From: Bombilactobacillus mellifer
GTDB taxonomy: Bacteria; Bacillota; Bacilli; Lactobacillales; Lactobacillaceae
Assembly: GCF_000970795.1 (NCBI RefSeq)
Contig: NZ_KQ034028.1
Coordinates: forward strand, 349,537 to 413,536
Direction: 5' to 3'
Length of the DNA: 64,000 bases
This document shows, one piece after another, positions 8,273 through 17,159 of this stretch. Every line of letters begins with the position of its first letter. The first letter of the stretch is position 1. Both the position numbers and the translations under genes were made by a program. The notes beneath the pieces were generated by a model. It ran no database searches. It was not told the DNA's origin and was given only the letters and a program-made list of their open reading frames with translations.

Positions 8273-9181
8273 ATGGAACATAAGCATAAAGCAACATTGT
8301 CTGCGGGCCGTTTTGCAATTGTGACCGTATTAAATGCGGTCATTACGCTGGCCGAGATTATTGGCGGTCTGTTAGCGGGTAGTTTGGGATTAATCTCCGA
8401 TGGCTTTCATAATATGGAAGACACCTTATCGATTATTATTTCCTTTGTTGCCCACTTGATTAGTAAAAAGGAAAGCAACGAACGCCAGACCTTTGGTTAT
8501 CAGCGCGCGGAAATTTTGGCCGCGTTTGTGAATGCTGCGATTTTAATTGCGATTACTTTGGTCTTGGTTATCGAAAGTATTAAACGCTTAGGACATCCGC
8601 AGCATATTAATGGTGGTTTAATGTTGGTAGTCTCGATTATCGGGTTGCTGGCCAACTTATTTTCTATGTTGTTGATGTTGCAGGGCTCGCATGAGAGTTT
8701 AAACATTAAAGCGACTTTTTTACATATGGCTTCGGACACTTTGTCTTCAGTTGGTGTGATTATCGCCGCTCTTTTGGTGAAGTATTTGCATTGGACTTGG
8801 GCTGATCCGGTGATTACCGTGTTGACGGCACTGTGGATTATGAAAGAGTCCTTTGGCGTTGTGAAACAAACGGTCTTGATTTTAATGGAGGCGAGTCCCC
8901 AATTGGATTTAGAGGCCATTAAACAGACCATTTTGCAACAATTTCCCGAAGTGGTCGGATTGCATCATCTACATGTTTGGCGAATCGATGAACATTTAAT
9001 TGCTTTTGATGCCCATATTAATGTGAAGGCGACCGAAACCATTCCCCAATTAGAAGATTTATACCAGCGAATCACGAATCTATTGACCAAGCAGTACGGT
9101 ATTGAACATGTTACTTTACAAGCAGAATGTCAAACCGGCTTGGATGAAACGCTCATCCATCATCAGGATACTTCCCACTAA
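8273..9181 (+). CDS. Cation diffusion facilitator, CzcD/ZitB-like metal exporter
   Basis: Likely a metal-proton antiporter exporting Zn2+ or a similar divalent cation. The 302-aa protein starts with a His-rich MEHKHK, has six predicted membrane helices, and the two HxxxD metal sites in helices II (SDGFHNMED) and V (LHMASDTLSS). A C-terminal cytoplasmic dimerisation domain contains LHHLHVWRIDEH, typical of the family. ATG 8273 is used because GGGGGG lies 7 bases upstream; an ATG at 8258 contains that site. Single gene with no regulator nearby. Confidence 0.92.
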   Translation: MEHKHKATLSAGRFAIVTVLNAVITLAEIIGGLLAGSLGLISDGFHNMEDTLSIIISFVAHLISKKESNERQTFGYQRAEILAAFVNAAILIAITLVLVIESIKRLGHPQHINGGLMLVVSIIGLLANLFSMLLMLQGSHESLNIKATFLHMASDTLSSVGVIIAALLVKYLHWTWADPVITVLTALWIMKESFGVVKQTVLILMEASPQLDLEAIKQTILQQFPEVVGLHHLHVWRIDEHLIAFDAHINVKATETIPQLEDLYQRITNLLTKQYGIEHVTLQAECQTGLDETLIHHQDTSH

Positions 9182-9208
9182 TTTGGGCCATTGCGGCTGA
9201 GAGCAGTT

Positions 9209-9778
9209 CTAATAGATGGTCCAACGATTCAGCGGCCAAAAACGTAATTTAACTACACCAATAATATCGCGCCGGTTAACGGCATTAAAATGGCGACTAT
9301 CCACCGATTGGCGCCGATTATCCCCCATGACAAAATAACTATTTTGCGGAACCCGACGAATCCCAAAAAGTTTATGAAGAGTAAAATTCTTGGTGAGTAA
9401 CATGCCCGGCCGCAACCGTGCTTTGTAGGGATCTAAATAAGGTTCGGCAATAGCGTGATGGTTGATATAGGTCGTGTCATCATGAGAGCTGATTTGGTCA
9501 TGTGGTAGGGCAATAACTCGTTTAATAAACAGTTTCTGCTGACTGGAACCGGGAGGATTGATCACAACAATGTCGCCTCGGCGAATAGTAGCCGTTTGGG
9601 AAGCAAAGTAGTGATCACCTTTATAAAAATTAGGTTCCATCGATTTGCCGGCCACGGTGCCGTTAAACCAAACTACATGGGTAATTAAATAAGTTAAAAC
9701 GATTATGGTGAGTAAAATGCCCGCTTCCAATTTAATGGCAAATTGGTTTTTGCGGACCCAAGTTTTCCAACGCTTCAC
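9209..9778 (-). CDS. lepB: Signal peptidase I
   Basis: Membrane serine protease that removes Sec signal peptides from exported proteins. The 189-aa sequence has one N-terminal transmembrane helix, the nucleophile in AGKSMEPN (Ser46), the general base in FIKRVIALP (Lys86), and box E as MGDNRRQSVDSRHFN. Length is typical of Gram-positive type I enzymes with a single anchor. The start is a GTG with a moderate AAGGA site. It is convergent to the metal exporter and divergent from the AEC permease. Confidence 0.95.
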   Translation of the reverse strand: MKRWKTWVRKNQFAIKLEAGILLTIIVLTYLITHVVWFNGTVAGKSMEPNFYKGDHYFASQTATIRRGDIVVINPPGSSQQKLFIKRVIALPHDQISSHDDTTYINHHAIAEPYLDPYKARLRPGMLLTKNFTLHKLFGIRRVPQNSYFVMGDNRRQSVDSRHFNAVNRRDIIGVVKLRFWPLNRWTIY

Positions 9779-9888
9779 TAGTTCCTTATTTCCTCTCTTA
9801 TTTACTATTTTATTTTATCTTTCCTCAAAAAATAGTCTAGTTAATGTTAAGATAAAAAGTAAATTATTTTTTAATCGAGGTTTTCTGA

Positions 9889-10830
9889 TTGTTAATGCAT
9901 AGCGTAAGTGGTGTTTTAATTATTTTAGTCTTAATTGCCACTGGATATTGGCTCACAGTGCAGGGCTGGTTTGATGAACATTATAGTAAAATTACCTCTA
10001 AATTAGTCACGCAAATAGCCTTGCCCTGTTATATGATTAATACGATTACCACCCAATTCACGCGGGGACATTTATTAAAGATTTTACCTGATCTGCAATT
10101 TCCCATTTTATCGATGACTTTACTTTTTGGCCTTTCTTATTTGGTGCAGTGGTTTTTTCAGATCGATCCCCATCATCGCGGGTTGTTTAAATCTATGTTT
10201 GCCAATTCCAATACCGTTTTTGTGGGTTTACCCGTGAATATGGCGCTCTTTGGCAAGGCCAGTATTCCGTATGTCTTAGTTTATTATATGGCAAATACCA
10301 CCTTTTTTTGGACGCTGGGCGTTTACTTGATTCGCAGTGATGGTCAAACCCATCCCGGTTTTAATTTGTGGCAAATAGTGCAAAAAATCTTTTCACCACC
10401 GTTGTTAGGCTTTATGATGGGGATAGTTCTGGTATGCCTGCAAATTAAATTACCGCCTTTTGTGGAGTCCGATTTACACTATTTGGGTAATTTGACGATA
10501 CCTTTATCTATGTTTTTTATCGGTATGAAATTAGCCCAAATGGGCTTGCGCAATATTCGTCCGTCCAAAGACATGGCCGGCATTTTCTTGGGTAGATTCT
10601 TGTTAGCTCCCATTTTAATGACGATATTAGTATTACCTCTGACCGTGCCCAATTTAATGAAGGCGGTTTTTATTATTCAATCGGCGATGCCGGTTATGAC
10701 TAATGCGCCGGTAGTAGCTAAATTATATCATGCAGATTCGAATTATGCGGCAGTGATGGTTACCGCCACGACTTGTTTTAGTTTAATTATGGTGCCCCTT
10801 TTAATGATGATGGTTATGCGATTGGTATAG
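9889..10830 (+). CDS. AEC-family permease (malate/organic-acid type)
   Basis: The 313-aa membrane protein shares the fold and many motifs with the permease at 5689-6657: IALPCYMIN, NSNTVFVGLPVNMALFGK, YYMANTTFFWTLGVY and QSAMPVMTNAPVVAK. Substrate is unknown; malate or another carboxylate is likely from family membership. TTG 9889 fits the CGAGG site 8 bases upstream; ATG 9895 is an alternative. Phosphoglycerate mutase follows after 8 bases, so the two are probably co-transcribed. Confidence 0.88.
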   Translation: MLMHSVSGVLIILVLIATGYWLTVQGWFDEHYSKITSKLVTQIALPCYMINTITTQFTRGHLLKILPDLQFPILSMTLLFGLSYLVQWFFQIDPHHRGLFKSMFANSNTVFVGLPVNMALFGKASIPYVLVYYMANTTFFWTLGVYLIRSDGQTHPGFNLWQIVQKIFSPPLLGFMMGIVLVCLQIKLPPFVESDLHYLGNLTIPLSMFFIGMKLAQMGLRNIRPSKDMAGIFLGRFLLAPILMTILVLPLTVPNLMKAVFIIQSAMPVMTNAPVVAKLYHADSNYAAVMVTATTCFSLIMVPLLMMMVMRLV

Positions 10831-10838
10831 GTGAAAAA

Positions 10839-11516
10839 ATGGTTCAACTAATTTTAATACGCCATGGACAAAGCCAGGCGAATGCTTTGAATCAATATAC
10901 TGGTTGGTCGGATGTACCCTTAACTGCTCAGGGCAAAGAACAAGCCCGCCTAGCAGGCCAAAAACTTTACCAAGCTGGAGTGGGCTTTGAGGCGGTCCAT
11001 ACTTCGGTATTACAACGTGCAATTCAAACGGCGATGATTATTCAGACCGTTTGTCACGCCGCCGCAGTGCCATTAACTAAATCGTGGCGTTTAAATGAAC
11101 GGCATTATGGTGCTTTACGAGGACGTAACAAAGATCAAACCCGCCAGCAATATGGAGCAAAACAAGTAGCTTTGTGGCGTCGTAGTTATGCTGTAGTGCC
11201 GCCCCCTTTAACGCAGCGAGATACCCACTTACGGGTCTATCAACGTTACCCACAAACCATTTTACCCTGGTCTGAGAGCTTAAAAATGGCTCTACAGCGG
11301 ACGGTCCCATATTTTCAAGATCATGTGGGTCCGGCTTTAATCACTGGGCATAATCAATTGATTGTGGCTCATGGTAGTACCTTACGGGCCTTGATTAAAT
11401 ATTTAGAGGCGATTGACGATCAACAAATTAATCACGTCGAAGTCGCCAATGGCCAGCCGATTATTTACGAGATGGATCAGCACCTGCGAATCCGCTCCAA
11501 AACTGTGTTAACTTAG
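10839..11516 (+). CDS. gpmA: 2,3-bisphosphoglycerate-dependent phosphoglycerate mutase
   Basis: Glycolytic enzyme interconverting 3- and 2-phosphoglycerate. It shows the phosphohistidine motif LIRHGQS (His9), the conserved TSVLQRAIQTA, the glutamate motif RLNERHYGAL, and the second histidine in VAHGSTLRALIK. The 225-aa length fits dPGM. AGGTGA precedes the ATG. The linkage to an AEC permease is unusual but gives no new functional clue. Confidence 0.94.
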   Translation: MVQLILIRHGQSQANALNQYTGWSDVPLTAQGKEQARLAGQKLYQAGVGFEAVHTSVLQRAIQTAMIIQTVCHAAAVPLTKSWRLNERHYGALRGRNKDQTRQQYGAKQVALWRRSYAVVPPPLTQRDTHLRVYQRYPQTILPWSESLKMALQRTVPYFQDHVGPALITGHNQLIVAHGSTLRALIKYLEAIDDQQINHVEVANGQPIIYEMDQHLRIRSKTVLT

Positions 11517-11558
11517 CTTTTGCTTCCTTGCTCACGCTAAGCAGCAGCTTTTCCCAAT

Positions 11559-11597
11559 TAAAAACTCTGGGTCCTTAACTGACCCAGAGTTTTTTTA
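11559..11597. terminator. Bidirectional terminator between gpmA and kup
   Basis: AAAAACTCTGGGTC and GACCCAGAGTTTTT form a perfect stem around a 7-nt loop with T runs in both directions. It overlaps the stop codon of the convergent kup gene. Confidence 0.92.
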
Positions 11598-13679
11598 ATC
11601 GTCATCTGTTTCGTCTTCGTCCAGCTCATCGTTAGTATAGTTGATAATGGGTTCGCGTTTGACCAAGCGTAAGCGATCTGAGCGCATGCGCCCTAAAGCT
11701 AGCGGTACGCGTTCTTCGATCACATCGCTATAAGAAAGGCCAAACCAAATGGCCGGAGTGACCGTATATTTTTGTAACCAAAGCCGCGCTTGGATGATAT
11801 TCTTTTTTAAATTGTCCAATTGCGTATCGGGGGAGAGCACTTCTTGAATTAAGACAAATGTAAAATCGCCCACGCTCCGATCAGGAATCGTGGTATATTG
11901 TTGCGGTTGCCGCGGTAGTTCCCCTTTAATCATCATTTCATTAATAATTTGCCGCAAAAAGAGGTTAACTTTTTGTTCCATCCGAAATCCCAGATACAAT
12001 TGAACATTAACCATATAATTCGTGTTATAAGTATCAACACTATAAGCGGTCGTATAAGGATTGTCCGTTACATTAACGGTCACAAACCAGTATACTTGGG
12101 CTCTTTTAGGACGTTTGTCCAGAATGGAATATAAAATATCTTTTTTAATTTTGTAACCATTATGCACATGGGTTAAATAAACTAAATTGGTAGCATATAA
12201 GGGCATACTTTGATCTTGGCTGAGATTTTTCAGTTGGTTTTTATAGGCTAAAAGCGAAACATACTCCCGGTGAAAAGTATTATCGTTTTTAAGCAATTCT
12301 CCATAATGCCAAATGATCATAATCATAATGATCACCAAAGCAATTCCCAATGTAACGTAGCCGCCATGCAGGTATTTAATACTATTTGTGATCAAAAAGA
12401 TAGTTTCAATACTAAAAAAGAAAATCACAATTAACTTAGCAAAAAATTTATTGAAGTTGCTGGTGGCTAACCAAGCGTTTAACAAGATGGTGGTCATAAT
12501 CATCGTAATCGTAATTTCCAACCCATAAGCTGCAGACATTCGTGCGGAAGTTTGAAAGAAAATAACAATACCTAAACAGAGGATCCAAATAATATTGTTG
12601 ACCGCCGGAATATAAAGTTGACCTTTAAAATTGGTCGGATAAACCATTCTCAAACGCGGTAAAATTTTTAATTTAGTAGCTTCGGAAACCAAAGTATACG
12701 AACCGGAAATTAAGGCCTGCGAAGCAATAATCGCCGCCATCGCTGCCAAAAAGGTCATCGCTAAACGAAATTGTGATGGAATCATCGCAAAGAAAGGATT
12801 TAAACCATCCATTTGTTGAAATAAGGGCTGATCTTTAATTTGGTTGATCCACACGGCTTGACCTAAATAATTAATTAATAAACAGATTTTGACATAGGGC
12901 CAACTACCATAAATATTATTGCGCCCCACATGACCCATATCAGAATAAAGAGCTTCTGCACCCGTTGTAGCCAAAAAGATGCTGCCTAAAATGAAAAGCC
13001 CATTTTTATTTTGGGGACTGAATAAGGTTTGCACCGCGTACAAAGGATTTAAGGCCCGCAAAAAACTCCAATCATCAGCGAGGCGGTATAAACCGATTAA
13101 GGCCAAGCACGTAAACCATAACATCATGATCGGGCCGAAAGCGCGGCCAATGGCTTCTGTCCCAAAACGTTGAATAAAAAAAAGAATAGATAAAATGATG
13201 ACTGTGACTAAAATGACGGTTTTTTGGTTATGAATCCACACACTATTAAAAATAGTGACACCTTTTAAACCTTCAATGGCCGTCGTCACGGTGACTGCCG
13301 GCGTCATCATCCCATCGGCTAAAAAGGTGGCCCCGCCGATCATCGCCGGAATAATCAACCATTTAGCTTTTTTACGGACTAAGGTATATAAAGCAAAAAT
13401 TCCACCTTCACCATGGTTATCCGCGCGCAGAGCAATCAAGACGTATTTGGTGGTGGTGACAATAGTTAACGTCCAAAAAATTAACGACACGGAGCCTAAA
13501 ATAAAATCTGTAGAAATATTTTGTAAGCCACCGTTACCACTAATCAAGGCGGCCATGGTGTACATCGGTGAAGTACCAATGTCGCCGTACACGACCCCAA
13601 GCGCCACGATAATCCCGGCCAGAGAAAGCCGGTTATTAGTGCTTGGTTTGTGATTTATCAGGGAACTTTTCCACTTCAT
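11595..13679 (-). CDS. kup: Kup-family potassium uptake protein (copy 1)
   Basis: Proton-coupled K+ importer of the KUP/HAK/KT family in the cytoplasmic membrane. The 694-aa protein has the signature GVVYGDIGTSPMYTM near the N terminus, about twelve membrane helices to residue 440, and a large C-terminal cytoplasmic domain (KRPKRAQVYWFVTVNVTD). It is strongly similar to the next kup. Kup proteins of Lactococcus bind and are inhibited by c-di-AMP, so the same is possible here. The SD is weak: GAAGGA lies about 16 bases before the ATG. The C terminus is acidic (DELDEDETDDD). Confidence 0.94.
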   Translation of the reverse strand: MKWKSSLINHKPSTNNRLSLAGIIVALGVVYGDIGTSPMYTMAALISGNGGLQNISTDFILGSVSLIFWTLTIVTTTKYVLIALRADNHGEGGIFALYTLVRKKAKWLIIPAMIGGATFLADGMMTPAVTVTTAIEGLKGVTIFNSVWIHNQKTVILVTVIILSILFFIQRFGTEAIGRAFGPIMMLWFTCLALIGLYRLADDWSFLRALNPLYAVQTLFSPQNKNGLFILGSIFLATTGAEALYSDMGHVGRNNIYGSWPYVKICLLINYLGQAVWINQIKDQPLFQQMDGLNPFFAMIPSQFRLAMTFLAAMAAIIASQALISGSYTLVSEATKLKILPRLRMVYPTNFKGQLYIPAVNNIIWILCLGIVIFFQTSARMSAAYGLEITITMIMTTILLNAWLATSNFNKFFAKLIVIFFFSIETIFLITNSIKYLHGGYVTLGIALVIIMIMIIWHYGELLKNDNTFHREYVSLLAYKNQLKNLSQDQSMPLYATNLVYLTHVHNGYKIKKDILYSILDKRPKRAQVYWFVTVNVTDNPYTTAYSVDTYNTNYMVNVQLYLGFRMEQKVNLFLRQIINEMMIKGELPRQPQQYTTIPDRSVGDFTFVLIQEVLSPDTQLDNLKKNIIQARLWLQKYTVTPAIWFGLSYSDVIEERVPLALGRMRSDRLRLVKREPIINYTNDELDEDETDDD

Positions 13680-13824
13680 AGTTATTAGTCACGAATCCTT
13701 CAAAGTGATTTTGAATTCATCATATCACGACCATTCTTCTAAAACTAGATTTATAACAAACTGGCGGTTGGAAAACAACGCGGGATAATCCCAGAAGCTA
13801 TGCTTTCAGATGGATCCTCCAGGA

Positions 13825-15873
13825 TCACTCCGACTGATTGGTGTTGGTAGATTGAACTTGCCGTTTTAAGCGTAAACTGGTGGAATTGAGCTGCCCCAAA
13901 ATCACCGGTACGCGTTCCAAAACCACTTCACTATACGACAACCCAAACCAATTAACCGGACTGATGGTGTATTTTTTTAACCACAGCCGCGCTTGAATTA
14001 GATGCTTTTGCCAATGATCTAATTGGGTATCTGGGGATAGGATTTCTTGAATCAAAACAAAAGCAAAGTCTCCCACTTCCCGATTAGGAATAGTTGAATA
14101 TTGTTGCGGCTGGCGGGGCAATTCACCGCGTAACATCATTTCATTGACAATTTGTTTTAAAAATACCGAGACTTTTTGCTCGATCCGAAAACCTAAATAG
14201 AGTTGAACATTAACCATATAATTAGTGTCGTAAGTATCAACACTATAAGCAGCGGTGTAAGGATCATCAGTGACATTGACCGTGACAAACCAGTACACTT
14301 GGGCGCGTTTGGGACGTTTATCCAAAATAGAGTAAAGAATGTCCTTTTTTATATGGTTGCCCTTTGACATTTTAGTTAAATAAACTAAATTAGTAGCATA
14401 CAAGGGTAAAGTCTGATCTTGACTTAAATCATGCAGTTGTTTTTTATAAGCCAAGATAGAAACATAATCTTGATGAAACGTATTATTATTTTGATAAATT
14501 TCCCCGTAGCGCCAGATAACCATAATTACGACTAACAGCGTTGCGGCCGTGAAGGTGACATAGCCGCCTTCAAAAAATTTGACACTATTGGTTAATAAAA
14601 AGATGCCTTCAATGACTACAAAGAAGCCAATAATCAAATCAGCCAAAAAAGGTTTTAGTTTGGTAGTATGTAGCCAAAAACTTAACAAAATGGTCGTCAT
14701 AAGCATAGTGATCGTGATGACCAGACCATAAGCGCTGGACATTTTGGCTGAACTTTGAAAATACAGCACCACTAAACTGCATAATATCCATAGAATTCGA
14801 TTAATAGCGGGAATGTATAATTGCCCTTTAGAGTTCGTTGGATAAATCACTTGTAAACGCGGTAGAATTTTTAATTTGGTAGCTTCGGAAACTAAAGTAA
14901 AAGAGCCGGAAATTAAAGCTTGCGACGCAATGATGGCGGCCAGCGCTGCTAAAAGGATCATAAAAAGACGGTAATGAGCCGGAACCATGGCAAAGAAGGG
15001 ATTTAAATTGTGATCTTGGAGATACAAGCGCGAAATTTTAATTTGATCGAGCCAGACGGCTTGGCCTAAATAATTTAATAATAAACTGACTTTCACATAC
15101 GGCCAGCTGCCATAGATATTATTGCGGCCGACGTGTCCCATATCCGAATACAAGGCTTCAGCACCAGTCGTGGCCAAAAAAATACTGCCCAAAATAAAAA
15201 GGCCATTACGATTTTGGGGATCACATAATATGCGCACGGCATATGCGGGATTTAAAGCTCGTAAAAAAGACCAATTACCAGCCAAACGATATAACCCAAA
15301 CCAGCCTAAAGCGGTGAACCATACAAACATAATGGGGCCGAATGCTTGACCAATCTTAGCGGTACCAAAACGCTGAATTAAAAACAGCCCGGAAAGAATA
15401 AGAATGGTGACCACTATGACGGTATGCTGATTGGCAATCAACACATGCCGCCCCAAAGGAATGCCTTTGAGGCCTTCAATCGCGGTCGTAACAGTGACCG
15501 CTGGAGTCATCATCCCATCTGCTAAAAATGAGGCGCCGCCGATCATCGCCGGAATAATTAACCATTTGGCCTTTTGCCGCACCAAGGTATATAAGGCAAA
15601 AATCCCACCTTCACCTTGGTTGTCTGCCCGCAGCGCAATGAGCACGTATTTGACCGTCGTAATGATCGTTAAGGTCCAAAAAATCAACGAAACTGACCCT
15701 AAAATAAAAGTAGTAGAAATATGGCGTAAACCCCCGTTGCCGTTAATCAGCGCTGACATAGTATACATCGGTGAAGTACCAATATCTCCATAGACCACGC
15801 CTAGTGAAATTAACAGTCCAGCAGCAGATAATTTGGTAGCAGTGGAGGCTGGGTGTAAATTATTTTTGTCCAC
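13825..15873 (-). CDS. kup: Kup-family potassium uptake protein (copy 2)
   Basis: A second KUP transporter, 682 aa, colinear with copy 1 over its whole length and very similar in helices and C-terminal domain; the extreme N and C termini differ. Motifs GVVYGDIGTSPMYTM and GMMTPAVTVTTAIEGLKG are shared. Transcribed first of the pair, 145 bases ahead of copy 1, with no clear terminator between them. The start is GTG with AGGGAAG upstream. Tandem kup pairs (kupA/kupB) are known in Lactococcus lactis. Confidence 0.94.
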   Translation of the reverse strand: MDKNNLHPASTATKLSAAGLLISLGVVYGDIGTSPMYTMSALINGNGGLRHISTTFILGSVSLIFWTLTIITTVKYVLIALRADNQGEGGIFALYTLVRQKAKWLIIPAMIGGASFLADGMMTPAVTVTTAIEGLKGIPLGRHVLIANQHTVIVVTILILSGLFLIQRFGTAKIGQAFGPIMFVWFTALGWFGLYRLAGNWSFLRALNPAYAVRILCDPQNRNGLFILGSIFLATTGAEALYSDMGHVGRNNIYGSWPYVKVSLLLNYLGQAVWLDQIKISRLYLQDHNLNPFFAMVPAHYRLFMILLAALAAIIASQALISGSFTLVSEATKLKILPRLQVIYPTNSKGQLYIPAINRILWILCSLVVLYFQSSAKMSSAYGLVITITMLMTTILLSFWLHTTKLKPFLADLIIGFFVVIEGIFLLTNSVKFFEGGYVTFTAATLLVVIMVIWRYGEIYQNNNTFHQDYVSILAYKKQLHDLSQDQTLPLYATNLVYLTKMSKGNHIKKDILYSILDKRPKRAQVYWFVTVNVTDDPYTAAYSVDTYDTNYMVNVQLYLGFRIEQKVSVFLKQIVNEMMLRGELPRQPQQYSTIPNREVGDFAFVLIQEILSPDTQLDHWQKHLIQARLWLKKYTISPVNWFGLSYSEVVLERVPVILGQLNSTSLRLKRQVQSTNTNQSE

Positions 15874-15925
15874 ATTAATTACTTCCCTATACTTCTTGAG
15901 ACTTCCAGTATAAGATGATGAGAGT

Positions 15926-15954
15926 ATTTAACATCATTTCTAAATAATTTTCAA
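15926..15954 (-). promoter_or_regulatory. Candidate promoter for the kup pair
   Basis: On the reverse strand TTGAAA (15949-15954), 17 bp, TTAAAT (15926-15931). About 50 bases before the GTG start of the first kup. Confidence 0.5.
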
Positions 15955-16027
15955 CAATAATCAGAATAAAGAGTAAAAAATGTTGGACTATTAATACTTT
16001 CGTTTTAAGAGTGTAAAGGTTAAAAGT

Positions 16028-17104
16028 ATGCAACAAAAATTCAAAAAAGCTCTATATGTATTCTTAATAAGTAGTTCTATTTGCCTGTGGAGTAGTAGTT
16101 TCGTGCAACCTGTACAAGCAGTCACCTTAATGCCGGCTGCGCAAAGCGAAGTCCAAAATTATCTTCAAAAAAATGCCTTTAGTGGAACTTTGTTGATTAT
16201 TCGGCACCAACGGCCTTTGTGGATCGTCAACCAGGGCTTTGCTAATTTTGCACAACAAAAACCGACCACAATTCGATCGGTTTATCAATTAGCGTCGCTG
16301 CAAAAATCGGTCACGGCCACTTTAGTCATGAAAGCGCAAGAACGCCATAAATTACGCTTAACCAATACCTTAGCCCAGTATTATCCGCAAATACCCCAGG
16401 CCCAAAATATAACTTTGTGGAACTTAATTCGGATGGAATCGGGTCTGGACACCACTGCCCAGCTGCCGCCCAATTTGCGGGGGGCGCAATTAGATCACTT
16501 TTTGCAACATAAATTGCAAGCCATACCGCGATATCGTAATGTTTGGCATTATAGCGATTATAATTACGTTTTATTGGCCCGGATTTTAGAAAAAGTTTAC
16601 CACCGGTCTTATGCGCAGATTTTTCAACGGGAAATCAAACGCCCCTTACACTTGCACCACACCGATGTCCGCTCTAATTTTCATCGCCAAACAGAAGCTG
16701 CAACGGCTTATGCCTATGATAACTATCAAACTGGTTTTTCCCAACCTTTAAAATTAGATGAACGGCAACTGCATTCCGAATCAGGGGCCGATCAATTGTA
16801 TTCCACCGTTTATGAATTTTATCGCTTGCAGGCAGCCATCGTCCAAGGAAAAATTATTCGGCCTGCCGATGTGATCATGTTGCGGACTCCCGGAGTAGCT
16901 AGTCTGTACAATGGTGGGGTTTACAATGTGAAACCTGAACATTTCTTTTATGCCCGGGGCGTCGATCAAGGCTTTGACGCCGCTTTTGCGATGGCCGATT
17001 CCGGCAAAGACGCTGTAATTTTATTTAGTAATCGCCATAATCCCCATGGCGATAATTCTAATAAAATGGTCCAAATCATTTATCGGAAAGTTTTTGTGCA
17101 ATAA
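16028..17104 (+). CDS. Secreted serine hydrolase, class C beta-lactamase/DD-peptidase family
   Basis: A 358-aa exported protein with a signal peptide (MQQKFKKALYVFLISSSICLW, likely cleavage after VQA near residue 31). It has the SxxK nucleophile tetrad in LASLQKSV (Ser90, Lys93) and the second motif as YSDYN (Tyr175), the position of YxN. The fold is that of class C beta-lactamase-like esterases and D,D-peptidases; in lactobacilli such proteins usually act on peptidoglycan or D-amino-acid esters rather than antibiotics. Substrate is not determined. AAAGG precedes the ATG; a bidirectional terminator follows. Confidence 0.85.
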   Translation: MQQKFKKALYVFLISSSICLWSSSFVQPVQAVTLMPAAQSEVQNYLQKNAFSGTLLIIRHQRPLWIVNQGFANFAQQKPTTIRSVYQLASLQKSVTATLVMKAQERHKLRLTNTLAQYYPQIPQAQNITLWNLIRMESGLDTTAQLPPNLRGAQLDHFLQHKLQAIPRYRNVWHYSDYNYVLLARILEKVYHRSYAQIFQREIKRPLHLHHTDVRSNFHRQTEAATAYAYDNYQTGFSQPLKLDERQLHSESGADQLYSTVYEFYRLQAAIVQGKIIRPADVIMLRTPGVASLYNGGVYNVKPEHFFYARGVDQGFDAAFAMADSGKDAVILFSNRHNPHGDNSNKMVQIIYRKVFVQ

Positions 17105-17144
17105 AAAAAACGACCAGCGTTTGATGAACGGTGCTCGTTTTCTA
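17104..17144. terminator. Bidirectional terminator between serine hydrolase and pepC
   Basis: An imperfect stem AAAACGA-C-CA-G-CG against CG-G-TG-C-TCGTTTT has an eight-A run on one side and TTTT on the other, positioned between convergent genes. Confidence 0.65.
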
Positions 17145-17159
17145 AGATTCTGATAATGA

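Noticed and set aside
13680-13824. c-di-AMP (ydaO) riboswitch before kup
   Set aside because: The 145-base gap lacks the conserved core of that riboswitch and is too short for it; only small unrelated hairpins are present.
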